Source: Desulfuromonas sp. CSMB_57 (GTDB lineage Bacteria; Desulfobacterota; Desulfuromonadia; Desulfuromonadales; Syntrophotaleaceae). From it: a DNA stretch of 64,000 bases. The stretch lies in assembly GCF_020194955.2 (NCBI RefSeq), contig NZ_JAFCIY020000023.1, positions 186,001 through 250,000 of the forward strand, given 5' to 3'. This document shows positions 55,124 to 63,916 of the stretch, one piece after another. A model generated the notes under the pieces. That model made no database searches. It was given only the letters and a program-made list of their open reading frames with translations, and was not told the origin of the DNA. The translations under genes were made by a program, and so were the position numbers. Each line of letters starts with the position of its first letter. Within the stretch, counting starts at the first letter, position 1.

Positions 55124-56455
55124 TTACTTTAAGGAAAATAAGCTTAATTGTTGCAACAGATAATTTCCCTGACTGTTAAGACTGCTGACCATCTTTTCCA
55201 TGGCGGTAAATTGGGCCCGCAGCATGGTCTCCCGTTTTTCCAGGCGGGCTTCCTGTTGCAAAATATTGTCGCCAATGCTTTTTAGGGTACGGTCCGTGCC
55301 GGCTTGGCGGGTTGCGGCCAACCCGGTGCCCCGGTCGGTGGCCTGCTTCAGGAAGTTGATAAAATTTGCTGCTGCGCCATCGGTTCCATCGCTGCCGGCC
55401 AACAGACGGTCGATACCAGCCAAGTCTTGGTCGATGGCCTTGTTCAGCACTGCATCATCGATCACCAGAGTGCCGTCGCGCTGGGTCTTCAGACCCAATT
55501 GGGACAAGGTGGCGAAGTTGTCGCTGCCGGCGACGGGGGTGGTCAGCAAGCTCTGGAGATTGCGCCGGACACCCGTCAGGCTCGAATCCCGGCCCCAATC
55601 GCTGGTCTTCTGCTCCGAAATGAAGGACATGATGCTGTTGTAGGCCGTCACCAAATCTTTGATCTTGGTCTTAACGGCATCGCGGTCCGCTTCCACCGTC
55701 AGGGAGGTACTGTCTCCAGCCGTGGCATGGGGCTTGGTGACGGTCAGGGTCACGCCGGGGATGGCGTTCTCAAAAGTATTGCTGCCGCTGGTGATGGTGA
55801 TTCCATCCACGACGATGGTGGCCAGGGACTGGGTCTGGGTGGTACTGAAAGCCAACGGTTCGTATCCTTCGGCGGTGACCCCGTCAGTCATGCTGACGTT
55901 AAAGGGCTTGCTCGCATCCGTCCCGGTCAACACCAGGCGAAAGCCGTTGCCGTCGTTGATGATGCTGGCCGCCACCCCGGACGGATTGTCGCCGGTGTTG
56001 GCGGCATTGATCTTGTCCCGCAGACTGCTCAGGGAATCGTTGTCGATAGCGATCTCGGTGTCGCCGATCATCAGCGTTCCGCTGACAAAGTTTTTTTCAC
56101 TACTGCTGGCATAGGACGCGTCGCTGACATCCTTCTGCTGCCGGGCCAGACTCTGCACCTCGATGTTGTAGCTGCCCGCACCGGCCGTGCCTTTGGCGGT
56201 GGCGGTGTAGTAGTCGCTGGAAGCGGCGGTGGCTTTATAGGCATTCACCTCGCCCTTGGTGTCGACCGCCTGGAACTTCTCGAGGAGGGTCTTGAGTCGT
56301 GTGTCCAGGGTGTTGAAGGCGGATTGACGACTTTTCCAGAAGGTCTGGTCGCTTTCCAGACGCTCCAGGGGCTTGCGTTCCAGCTTCATCAACTGGGTGA
56401 TGATGCTTTCCGTATCCATGCCCGTGGCCAGCCCGCCGAAATTAACTGAAGACAT
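55124..56455 (-). CDS. fliD: Flagellar filament cap protein FliD (HAP2)
   Basis: A 443-residue protein that caps the filament. The N-terminal SSVNFGGLATGMDTESIITQ, LMKLERKPLERLESDQTFWK and FNTLDTRLKTLLEKFQAV, and the C-terminal VSSLNSQGNYLLQQLSL, are the conserved D0/D1 coiled-coil ends; the middle is variable Ser/Thr/Asp-rich. GGAGG precedes the ATG. It lies 17 bp after flaG, in the order flaG-fliD-fliS. Confidence 0.95.
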   Translation of the reverse strand: MSSVNFGGLATGMDTESIITQLMKLERKPLERLESDQTFWKSRQSAFNTLDTRLKTLLEKFQAVDTKGEVNAYKATAASSDYYTATAKGTAGAGSYNIEVQSLARQQKDVSDASYASSSEKNFVSGTLMIGDTEIAIDNDSLSSLRDKINAANTGDNPSGVAASIINDGNGFRLVLTGTDASKPFNVSMTDGVTAEGYEPLAFSTTQTQSLATIVVDGITITSGSNTFENAIPGVTLTVTKPHATAGDSTSLTVEADRDAVKTKIKDLVTAYNSIMSFISEQKTSDWGRDSSLTGVRRNLQSLLTTPVAGSDNFATLSQLGLKTQRDGTLVIDDAVLNKAIDQDLAGIDRLLAGSDGTDGAAANFINFLKQATDRGTGLAATRQAGTDRTLKSIGDNILQQEARLEKRETMLRAQFTAMEKMVSSLNSQGNYLLQQLSLFSLK

Positions 56456-56472
56456 GCTGTCCTCCCCAACCC

Positions 56473-56817
56473 TCAGGTGCGCGCGTCGATGAGGCTGCCG
56501 CGCAGGCTCTGCAACTGCTCGCCGGCACTCATGATTTCCTCGGGCGGAATCTGCCGGATCACTTCGCCGGAATCCGCATCCACCAGGCTTATCACCAGTT
56601 TTTCATTCCGCTCATCATTTTCAAAACGGACGCTATAAACCCCGTTTTCCGTCAAAGCCTTGATTTTATCCAGTACCTCTTCGGGGTTGATTTTCTTTTC
56701 CAGATCCGCCGGTTCCGGCTCGCTGGCCATTTTATGCCGGTTGCGCTCGACATTTTCCGCCGGAGACGGAGCCGGATTGGGACTGGCGCTGCCGATGGCG
56801 GTCATTTCCACACTCAT
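56473..56817 (-). CDS. flaG: FlaG family protein
   Basis: A 114-residue protein. The N-terminus is Ala/Pro-rich and variable; the conserved part is EKLVISLVDADSGEVIRQIP and PEEIMSAGEQL. FlaG influences filament length in some species. The ATG at 56817 follows GGAGGA. It lies between the first flagellin and fliD. Confidence 0.93.
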   Translation of the reverse strand: MSVEMTAIGSASPNPAPSPAENVERNRHKMASEPEPADLEKKINPEEVLDKIKALTENGVYSVRFENDERNEKLVISLVDADSGEVIRQIPPEEIMSAGEQLQSLRGSLIDART

Positions 56818-56854
56818 GTCGTCCTCCTCAAGGCCTGCCCGCAGGCAGCATGGC

Positions 56855-56881
56855 GGCGGGGGTGAGAAACTCACCCCCGCC
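56855..56881 (-). terminator. Strong hairpin downstream of the first flagellin gene
   Basis: GGCGGGGGTGAG, loop AAA, CTCACCCCCGCC: perfect 12-bp stem, 3-nt loop, 16 bp after the flagellin stop. No T-tract, so it may mainly stabilise or partially terminate flagellin mRNA before flaG. Confidence 0.6.
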
Positions 56882-56897
56882 TGGTTAAGTTATGGAT

Positions 56898-57743
56898 TTA
56901 GCCGAGCAGTGACAAAGCCAGCTGCGGGGTCTGGTTGGCCTGCGCCAGGATGGACACACCGGCCTGTTGCAGGATATTCATCTTGGTCATCTCCGAGGTT
57001 TCCGTGGCGATGTCCGCATCGCGAATCCGGGAACGGGCGGCGGAGAGGTTTTCCGAAACGTTGTTCAGGTTGGCGATGGTGGATTCCAGACGGTTTTGCT
57101 TGGCGCCCAGTTCACCGCGCGTATCGTTGATGGTTTTGAGAGCATCGTCCAGGCTTGAAATGGCCGTAGAAGCACCGGTGGCCGTGGTCACGGAAAGGGA
57201 GCTCAGTTTGTTGCCGGTGGCGCCCAGAGTCGAGGTCGTAACCTTGGAGATTTTGACTTCGATCTGCGAATCCGTGCCGGCATTGGCCCCAACCTGGAAT
57301 TTGGCGCCAGTGGTTGCAAAATCACCGGTGAGCAGTTTCATGCCGTTGAATTCGGTGGTTTGCCCGATACGATCGAGCTCGTCACGAAGCTGGCCGAATT
57401 CAGAATCGATGGCGGTGCGGTCAGCGGTGGCATTGCTGCCGTTGGCGGACTGCACGGCCAATTCGCGCATGCGCTGCAGGATGTTGCCCATTTCGCCGAG
57501 TGCGCCTTCGGCGGTTTGCGCAAACGAAATGCCGTCGTTGGCATTACGCACCGCCTGGTTCATGCCGCGAATTTGGGAACTCATACGGTCGGAAATGGCC
57601 AGACCGGCGGCATCGTCCTTGGCACTGTTGATGCGCAGACCCGAAGACAGACGCTGCATGCTGTTTGCCAGCGAGGACTGGGATTTGGCCAGGTTGCGCT
57701 GGGCGTTCAGAGACTGAACGTTGGTATTGATGGTTAATGCCAT
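56898..57743 (-). CDS. Flagellin (copy 1)
   Basis: A 281-residue filament subunit. N-terminal [20 protein letters not shown] and C-terminal [20 protein letters not shown] (ending LALSLLG) are the D0/D1 polymerisation regions, with a short central D2-D3 region, as in small flagellins. It differs from copy 2 by about 24 substitutions, so about 91% identical. GGAGG precedes the ATG. Upstream are the hairpins at 57865-57921, and only a weak sigma-28-like site is seen. Confidence 0.97.
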   Translation of the reverse strand: MALTINTNVQSLNAQRNLAKSQSSLANSMQRLSSGLRINSAKDDAAGLAISDRMSSQIRGMNQAVRNANDGISFAQTAEGALGEMGNILQRMRELAVQSANGSNATADRTAIDSEFGQLRDELDRIGQTTEFNGMKLLTGDFATTGAKFQVGANAGTDSQIEVKISKVTTSTLGATGNKLSSLSVTTATGASTAISSLDDALKTINDTRGELGAKQNRLESTIANLNNVSENLSAARSRIRDADIATETSEMTKMNILQQAGVSILAQANQTPQLALSLLG

Positions 57744-57819
57744 GGTAATCCTCCATGAAAGGTGTTTCCGGGCTTCCGTGCCCGAAGGTTTTGCTGCGAA
57801 GAACCGTTAAGCGATTAAG

Positions 57820-57846
57820 ATATCGTTGCCGGTTTCACCCCCTTTC
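57820..57846 (-). promoter_or_regulatory. Weak sigma-28-like site before flagellin copy 1
   Basis: Minus strand GAAAGGGG (57846-57839), 11 bases, AACGATAT (57827-57820). It keeps AAAG and CGATA of the sigma-28 pattern but is far less complete than the site of copy 2. Confidence 0.3.
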
Positions 57847-57864
57847 CATGGCGAGCAAGGGGGC

Positions 57865-57921
57865 TTCGATAAAGGTTATCGAACCCCGGGTTGCCGCTGC
57901 GGTAAAGCAGCGGACAGCCCG
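57865..57921 (-). other. Two hairpins between the flagellin genes
   Basis: TTCGATAA-AGG-TTATCGAA (57865-57883, perfect 8-bp stem) and CCGCTGC-GGTAAA-GCAGCGG with flanking GGG/CCC (57886-57921). They lie downstream of copy 2 and could stop or protect its transcript. Confidence 0.5.
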
Positions 57922-58013
57922 GATGTGGCTCGCAATACAACTTTCAAAGAACCAAGTGTCATTCTAGTGTGGTACAACGAGCCCGCCCCCGAAACCGCCA
58001 GAACGGTGCCCGA

Positions 58014-58862
58014 TTATCCCTGCAGCAGGGACAGGGCCAGACTGGAACTCTGATTGGCCTGGGCCAGGATGGACACACCGGCCTGTTGCAGGATGTTCAT
58101 CTTGGTCATCTCCGAGGTTTCCGTGGCGATGTCCGCATCGCGGATTCGGGAGCGGGCGGCGGAGAGGTTTTCCGAGACGTTGTTCAGGTTGGCGATGGTG
58201 GATTCCAGGCGGTTTTGCTTGGCACCCAGTTCGCCGCGGGTGTCATTGATGGTTTTGAGAGCATCGTCCAGGCTGGAAATGGCGGTGGAAGCGCCGGTAT
58301 CCGTGGCCACGGAAAGGGAGCTCAGCTTATTGCCGGCGGCGCCCAGGGTCGAGGTCGTGGCCTTGGCGATTTTGACTTCAATCTGTGCGTCCGTCCCGGC
58401 ATTCGCTCCAACCTGGAACTTGGCGCCGGTCGTCTCAAATCCGCCGGTCAGAAGTTTCATGCCGTTGAATTCGGTCGTGCTGGCGATGCGGTCGATTTCT
58501 TCCCGGAGTTGGCCGAATTCGGCATCAATGGCGGTGCGGTCGGCGGTGGCATTGCTGCCGTTGGCGGACTGCACGGCCAGTTCGCGCATGCGCTGCAGGA
58601 TGTTACCCATTTCGCCGAGGGCGCCTTCGGCGGTCTGGGCAAACGAAATGCCGTCGTTGGCATTCCGTACCGCCTGGTTCATGCCGCGAATCTGAGAGGT
58701 CATGCGGTCGGAAATGGCCAGGCCGGCGGCATCGTCCTTGGCACTGTTGATGCGCAGGCCTGAAGACAGGCGCTGCATGGAATTGGCCAGGTTGGCCTGA
58801 GCTTTACCAAGGTGACGCTGGGTGTTGAGGGACTGGACGTTGGTGTTAATGGTGATAGCCAT
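58014..58862 (-). CDS. Flagellin (copy 2)
   Basis: A 282-residue filament subunit. [20 protein letters not shown] at the N-terminus, [15 protein letters not shown], and C-terminal [14 protein letters not shown]. The central part (about residues 145-190) differs at scattered positions from copy 1, and the last residues are [13 protein letters not shown] precedes the ATG at 58862. A near-consensus sigma-28 promoter lies about 100 bp upstream, so this is probably the class-3 flagellin in the usual cascade. The five-gene sugar operon ends 228 bp upstream on the same strand. Confidence 0.97.
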   Translation of the reverse strand: MAITINTNVQSLNTQRHLGKAQANLANSMQRLSSGLRINSAKDDAAGLAISDRMTSQIRGMNQAVRNANDGISFAQTAEGALGEMGNILQRMRELAVQSANGSNATADRTAIDAEFGQLREEIDRIASTTEFNGMKLLTGGFETTGAKFQVGANAGTDAQIEVKIAKATTSTLGAAGNKLSSLSVATDTGASTAISSLDDALKTINDTRGELGAKQNRLESTIANLNNVSENLSAARSRIRDADIATETSEMTKMNILQQAGVSILAQANQSSSLALSLLQG

Positions 58863-58964
58863 GGTTTTCCTCCGTGAAAGTTGGGGCGCGGGCATCCTTG
58901 CCCTGCCGGAAAAATTGGTGCTGCGATATGGTGATCTGAACGATGTTCCCCGGGTTCAGTATTC

Positions 58965-58991
58965 ATATCGACTGCATCAGAGGAAACTTTA
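58965..58991 (-). promoter_or_regulatory. Sigma-28 (FliA) promoter of flagellin copy 2
   Basis: Minus strand TAAAGTTT (58991-58984), 11 bases, GTCGATAT (58972-58965), against the consensus TAAAGTTT-N11-GCCGATAA. The position, about 100 bp before the flagellin ATG, is right for a leader of about 95 nt. Confidence 0.85.
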
Positions 58992-59089
58992 GAAGATTTT
59001 TTTTGAGGAAGGTTTTTAAGAAGGGGATCGGTTGTCCCTGAGACTGCAAATCCAGGAAGGATATTTCTCTCTTGGGCGGGAAAGGAGCT

Positions 59090-61069
59090 TTAGTCCCTTG
59101 TCGAAGGCGTATGAGAGGACAGGGTGAGTCGTACGGAACTATTGTTGAAACAGTCCCTTTCTTTCACCTTGCAGGCCGTGTCGTCCATTTCCATGGCGGA
59201 TAGTACCACCCGGTACAGATAACCTTCATTGACCTGGGCATGCAGGATATGCCCAGAGAGAGTCGCTGAAGCCTGGTCCGTTTCGATTCTGATCCAGTGC
59301 TCGCGGTCACCGACTTCCACCATTCCCGAGGTCATGCCAAGAGCACCGGTTGCGGAGACCAGGGTGGATACCGGAGCCAGGTGGTTGATGTCCTGGCCGT
59401 TGACATGGAAAGTCTCAGGTGTCGGTCCGCCGTTATGGGTGCGAAAGAACAGCGATTTTTTGCAAAAGGCTTCGGGGTTGAGGGTGACGTGCCCCAAACG
59501 CAGGGTGCCAAGGGGGCAGGAGGGCCAATTAAAGGTGTATTTGATGGAAAGCAAGGCCATGGCTCGATTGGCTCGGATGGTTTTTCTCACGACTCCCAGG
59601 TGGGTTTGGATTTCGGCCCTGATGCAGATTTCATCCCGGCCAAAGGTTATCTCCGGGCTTACGGGGACCAGATCGGTGGTTTTGTGCTGCCCGGCCACTT
59701 CCAGGACGAAGTGTCCGGTGTAGTAGTCCATGCCGAAGCGGATATCGTCGAAATAGCCGTGCGGCAAAGTGCCAAACAAGGAGATGGAGCCCAATTTTTT
59801 GTCCCACCAGTCGTGGATGGCCAAACCTCGCCGCAGGTTCAGACGAAGTTTTTGCGCCGGAGTCTCAACCACCAGCAAATGGCCCTCATGCCAGAATCGA
59901 ATATCCGCGGGCTGGGGTGTCGGTGTGGGCAAATCATCCGGTAACGGCAAGGGTGCTATACGGCGTTGCATCGCATCCAGTTGGACGCGCATGGCCTGCC
60001 AACGCCGGGAGGTGATGTGAGTACGGAAATCGCTGCTCCACAGGTAGCAGAGCTCTTTCCAGTCTTCGTCACGGGCATTCCCGGTTGCATCCATGGTTTC
60101 GAAGATCCGCCAACAGGCGCTGTTGATCGCCAGGTCATCACGGCCGCTGACGCTCCATCGCAACACGTTGTATTTGGCCTGCTTCTTTACCGGAATCGGT
60201 TGGGCCGCCGATTCCAGGCGCAGTCGGTTGCCTGCCCCAGGAAGCCGTAGATAGTCAAGGATGGCCTTTGGCTTGAGCAGGAAATAGCGCTGGTCGGCAA
60301 GAAGGGCGGCATAGAGTCCGTCGATGCGCTGCCACTCGCACTGCTCCGCCAGGGCCGCTTCAGTGTGAAACCGGCCGGGGCGGAAGTCAAAGATTTCGGC
60401 ATCATTGCCGTAGAGGGCGAAGGTGCGTGCTTCGGCGCTATGGTGGCCGGCCAGAAACTCCAGGTACTCTTCCAGTTCAACTTCGCCATGCACATATCGC
60501 TGAAATTTCTGGAAGGGGATGGATTTGTTCCAGATCACGGGCATGACCGAACTATCCGGCCCTTCGACGTATTGAGGCAGGTATCTCCAGTTCGCCGGCC
60601 ATTCGGGATGATTGCTGGCGGGATTGTCCCACTCCATGATGAGGGCCTGGTAGCCCGCTTCGAGATAGATGGGAACCAGTCCGCCTGAAAATGCCTGTTC
60701 GTTGACAAACACCAATTGCGGCTGCAAACCAAGCAGTTTTTCGTAGGTCCGCAGGCCGAGGCGCTGGTTGGCCTGGTTGACTCTGGCCGGCACCAGGGGG
60801 CCAATGATCTGGGCGTAGCCGCTGCCGATAAACTCGGCCGGGCCAGAGTGGCACAGGGAGCGTAGTTCGACGAGCCAGGCCGGATCGATGGCGGCGATGG
60901 TTTCCAGCGTATATCCGGTCGCTTCAATGCCGATAGGCAGTTGCCGCTGCCGGATCAGCTTAAGTAGGGGCCAGTAGCAGCGCGCAATCACTTCCGCTCG
61001 CTGCTCGGCCTCGATGGACGAGAACATCAGGTTGAGGTGGAAGATGGAGTACAGCCCAAGAGGCTTCAT
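59090..61069 (-). CDS. GH57-like glycoside hydrolase/transferase family protein
   Basis: A 659-residue cytoplasmic protein (no signal). EFIGSGYAQIIGPLVPARVN resembles the second conserved block of family GH57; LVFVNEQAFSGGLVPIYLEA carries the candidate nucleophile Glu, and FALYGNDAEIFDFRPGRF a possible acid Asp. The first block, normally HxHxP, reads FHLNLMF, so the active site differs from classical amylases. The C-terminal 280 residues form a beta-rich domain. The ATG at 61069 overlaps the upstream stop as ATGA. A sugar-polymer or sugar-nucleotide substrate is inferred from operon context. Confidence 0.7.
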   Translation of the reverse strand: MKPLGLYSIFHLNLMFSSIEAEQRAEVIARCYWPLLKLIRQRQLPIGIEATGYTLETIAAIDPAWLVELRSLCHSGPAEFIGSGYAQIIGPLVPARVNQANQRLGLRTYEKLLGLQPQLVFVNEQAFSGGLVPIYLEAGYQALIMEWDNPASNHPEWPANWRYLPQYVEGPDSSVMPVIWNKSIPFQKFQRYVHGEVELEEYLEFLAGHHSAEARTFALYGNDAEIFDFRPGRFHTEAALAEQCEWQRIDGLYAALLADQRYFLLKPKAILDYLRLPGAGNRLRLESAAQPIPVKKQAKYNVLRWSVSGRDDLAINSACWRIFETMDATGNARDEDWKELCYLWSSDFRTHITSRRWQAMRVQLDAMQRRIAPLPLPDDLPTPTPQPADIRFWHEGHLLVVETPAQKLRLNLRRGLAIHDWWDKKLGSISLFGTLPHGYFDDIRFGMDYYTGHFVLEVAGQHKTTDLVPVSPEITFGRDEICIRAEIQTHLGVVRKTIRANRAMALLSIKYTFNWPSCPLGTLRLGHVTLNPEAFCKKSLFFRTHNGGPTPETFHVNGQDINHLAPVSTLVSATGALGMTSGMVEVGDREHWIRIETDQASATLSGHILHAQVNEGYLYRVVLSAMEMDDTACKVKERDCFNNSSVRLTLSSHTPSTRD

Positions 61070-62010
61070 GTCGGCCTGCCTAGACGGCTTCCGACGGGAA
61101 GGCTTGCCATGGCGTCCGGGACTGCCTGGTCCTGTTCCCACTGCAGGCTGGTCAGCAGCACGGTGCCCTCACCGCAAGCCACCAGAACCCCATGGGGCAA
61201 AACGTCGATGACGGTGCCCGGGGTGGCCCGGCGGCGATCCTGGGATTCGCGGCAGGCCCAGATAAAGAGTTTGCGGTTGTCGACCAGGGTAAAAGCGCCG
61301 GGATAGGGATGGGACAAGGCCCGCACCCAGTCATAAATCCGGCGTGGGGACCAGGACCAGTCGAGCAGGCCGTCCTCAGGTTGTCGCCGGGGCCAGACCG
61401 TTGCTCTGTCATTATCCTGAGGTATCCGTGGCGGATGCCCCGAAGCCAGAAGCGGCAGGCTCTGCACCAGCAACCGGGCGGCCACGTCGTCGGTGCGCGC
61501 CCCGAGGACCCCGGCGGTATCCTCGTAATGGACGGGCACGGCCTCCTGCAACAGCATATCGCCCGTATCGGCTTCGGGGCTGCACCAGAACAGGCTGACG
61601 CCGGTACGCTCCAGGCCCTTGATCAGCGTCCAGGGGATGGGAGCGCGGCCACGGCCTTCGGGGAGCAGGGTCGGATGCATGCCGATGAAACCCTGGCGTG
61701 GTGCGGCCAGCAACTCTTTTCCGATTAACTGAGAAACGCCGATCACCATGCCGACATCGGGACGGCACTTCTGTGTCCAGGTCAGAATCTCAGGATCGTG
61801 CAGTGTGGTAAAAGGGCGCGCATTGAGTCGGTAGTCCCGCACCAGGTCATCAAAGGCACAATGGGCGACGGTGATTCCGGCTTTGGATTCATCCAGGTAC
61901 AGCAGCCCGGCAATGTGGGCGCCGGCCTGCAGCAGGGCTTGCAGACAGCGACGGCCGACGATGCGGGCGCCTACATAGACGATGCGCACCTTCCTGAAGT
62001 CCGGTTTCAT
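61066..62010 (-). CDS. Formyltransferase, sugar or amino-sugar type
   Basis: A 314-residue protein of the methionyl-tRNA/UDP-sugar formyltransferase fold. IVYVGARIVGRRCLQALLQA is the N-terminal Rossmann; IGMHPTLLPEGRGRAPIPWT and SPEADTGDMLLQEAVPVHYE are the catalytic blocks. His and the Asp of ADTGD are present, while the Asn two residues before the His is Gly, as in a subgroup found in surface-sugar loci. True Fmt usually lies beside def, which is absent here. The C-terminal OB-like part ends RLGRPT. It overlaps genes on both sides by 4 bp. Transfer of formyl to an amino sugar freed by the adjoining deacetylase is a reasonable guess. Confidence 0.75.
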   Translation of the reverse strand: MKPDFRKVRIVYVGARIVGRRCLQALLQAGAHIAGLLYLDESKAGITVAHCAFDDLVRDYRLNARPFTTLHDPEILTWTQKCRPDVGMVIGVSQLIGKELLAAPRQGFIGMHPTLLPEGRGRAPIPWTLIKGLERTGVSLFWCSPEADTGDMLLQEAVPVHYEDTAGVLGARTDDVAARLLVQSLPLLASGHPPRIPQDNDRATVWPRRQPEDGLLDWSWSPRRIYDWVRALSHPYPGAFTLVDNRKLFIWACRESQDRRRATPGTVIDVLPHGVLVACGEGTVLLTSLQWEQDQAVPDAMASLPVGSRLGRPT

Positions 62011-62684
62011 GAAAGGATCTCGCGTAGCAGAACAAAGGGCTCGGCGGCTTTGACGCCGACCTGGCTGCCCCAGGCTTTGGCCCGCGCCTCCAGGGATTCC
62101 AGGGAACGGGCGTGGGGAAAGTCGCGCAGTTCTCCATGGTAGATCGACATGGCTTCGAGCTTTTTTGCTATCACGTGGGTGATATCCAGGAAGACATTCG
62201 GTACAAACGGCAGCGCCGGATCGCCCCAGCCGGTTGCGGAGGGTACTTCCATGGCCAGAATGCGTTGCACGGAACTTGCCGGCAGCGGCCGGCAGGCGGT
62301 CAGGACGGCCATGGCGGTGCGCTGATGATCGATGTTGAGGTCACCAGGGTGGTGGGTGTAGACGATTCCTGGTTGAACATCGCCGATAACCGCCTCGATG
62401 GCTTTGACGATATCGAGCAGGTCCACCCCGTCAAAGCGGTTATCGGGGAAATCGAGCAAACGCAGATCGGTAACGCCGAGGATGGCCGAGGCTTGCTCGG
62501 CATGCCGGCGCAGGGCGGCCAAGTCACGCTGATCCATTTCTTGCGGATTGGCCAGCCGGGAAGACAGGCCGCTGCCGAGGATCAGCACGCTGACCCTGTC
62601 GCCCTTCGCAACATGGCGAACGATGGCCCCGCCGGCGCCGAGAACTTCGTCATCGGGATGGGCGGCAATCACCAATACGTTCAT
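62007..62684 (-). CDS. LmbE/PIG-L family N-deacetylase
   Basis: A 225-residue zinc-dependent deacetylase. VLVIAAHPDDEVLGAGGAI is the diagnostic AHPDDE motif, and IVYTHHPGDLNIDHQRTAM gives the other zinc ligand His residues. The family removes N-acetyl groups from GlcNAc-type sugars and related compounds. It overlaps both neighbours (ATGA), so it probably acts in the same pathway as the ATP-grasp and formyltransferase genes. Confidence 0.93.
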   Translation of the reverse strand: MNVLVIAAHPDDEVLGAGGAIVRHVAKGDRVSVLILGSGLSSRLANPQEMDQRDLAALRRHAEQASAILGVTDLRLLDFPDNRFDGVDLLDIVKAIEAVIGDVQPGIVYTHHPGDLNIDHQRTAMAVLTACRPLPASSVQRILAMEVPSATGWGDPALPFVPNVFLDITHVIAKKLEAMSIYHGELRDFPHARSLESLEARAKAWGSQVGVKAAEPFVLLREILS

Positions 62685-63916
62685 AGGCCCTCGGTTTTTA
62701 CGGTGATAGCATTCACCGCCTTTTCGGCACGGCGAATTGCCTCTTCCCTGTTGTCCGCGACGGCGATAACCAATCCGGCCGAGGCGTTGGAATCAGTCGG
62801 CAAGCGCACGATGTCACCCGGGTTGACCGTCAGACGTACCATGGCTATGCCCGGCAAGGCGCGGGCCGTATTTTCGCCCTCGATGGCGATAACGCGTCCC
62901 GGTTCCGGGAAAATCAGCCGCAAGGCCACCCCCTGTTCGAATTGCGGTTGCAAAGCCTTTTCCTCTACGGATAATCCCAGTGACAGGCGGATCATGGCCA
63001 GAACCAGATCGACACCGACATTGAGGGGGATTTCATGGGTACAGAACCAGCCACCGGAAAGCCGTGCCGCCAGTTCGATAACGTAGGGCTTGCCGTCGCT
63101 GAGCACCATATCGCCCTTGACCACGCCTCGGGTAACGCCAAGACTGGTCGCCGCCTTTTGCACCAGATCGCGCACCGATTCACGCGCTTCACCCGGTAAA
63201 AAGCTCGGCATGGTGCCGCCGTTTTCGATGAAATGGGGGGCGTAACGATCGATAAATTCGTAGTTGCGATCGGCAAAACCCGGCGTATGACAGATGCCGT
63301 CCAGTACGATGCTTTCGGTGCTGATCTGCGGTCCCGGAAGGTACTGCTCGACCATGACCCGACCGCCTGGCGATTGAACGATGGCACGTTCATAGGCAGA
63401 AACCAAATTGACCTCCGGGGTCAAACGCTGTACCCCGCGCCCCCCGCGGCTGTCGACCGGTTTAAGCACCAACGGCAAGCCCCGTTCCTTCACCAGGGTT
63501 TGCAGGTGCTCTGCCGATTCCACCGCACTGAACCAGGGGATGGACACGCCGTCGGTGGCAAATTTTTCCTTCATGGCCAATTTGTCCATGGCGCGGGCCG
63601 CCACTTCGACGGGGATGCCGGGCAAGCCGAGGTCGGCGGCGACCGCGGCGACGGTCAACGGTACATCGGTGGCCAGACACATGACACCGTCGATCGGCCG
63701 GACTTCCCGGTTATAGCGCCGGGCTTCGGTAAGGGTGGCCCCGACGTCGTAGGTGCTGGCGATCAAACGCCCATCGGCCGCCTGCAGTCCCGGCGCCTGC
63801 GGATTCATGTCGCTGACCACCACGTGCAAACCGAGTTCACGGGCTTTTTCGATCCCCGGCAGAGCTTCCATGCCACCGCCGACAAAAAGCAACGTTTTGC
63901 CTGCATATTCAGACAA
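62681..63916 (-). CDS. ATP-grasp ligase
   Basis: A 411-residue ATP-grasp protein. TLLFVGGGMEALPGIEKARE is the N-terminal nucleotide fold; LVLKPVDSRGGRGVQRL is the phosphate-binding loop; VIELAARLSGGWFCTHEIPL ends the catalytic part. It forms an amide or similar bond with ATP, perhaps attaching an acid to an amino sugar. TTG at 63916 is the likely start (GGGGGA seven bases before). The start overlaps the preceding SDR stop by 8 bp and the end overlaps the deacetylase by 4 bp. Confidence 0.85.
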   Translation of the reverse strand: MSEYAGKTLLFVGGGMEALPGIEKARELGLHVVVSDMNPQAPGLQAADGRLIASTYDVGATLTEARRYNREVRPIDGVMCLATDVPLTVAAVAADLGLPGIPVEVAARAMDKLAMKEKFATDGVSIPWFSAVESAEHLQTLVKERGLPLVLKPVDSRGGRGVQRLTPEVNLVSAYERAIVQSPGGRVMVEQYLPGPQISTESIVLDGICHTPGFADRNYEFIDRYAPHFIENGGTMPSFLPGEARESVRDLVQKAATSLGVTRGVVKGDMVLSDGKPYVIELAARLSGGWFCTHEIPLNVGVDLVLAMIRLSLGLSVEEKALQPQFEQGVALRLIFPEPGRVIAIEGENTARALPGIAMVRLTVNPGDIVRLPTDSNASAGLVIAVADNREEAIRRAEKAVNAITVKTEGL

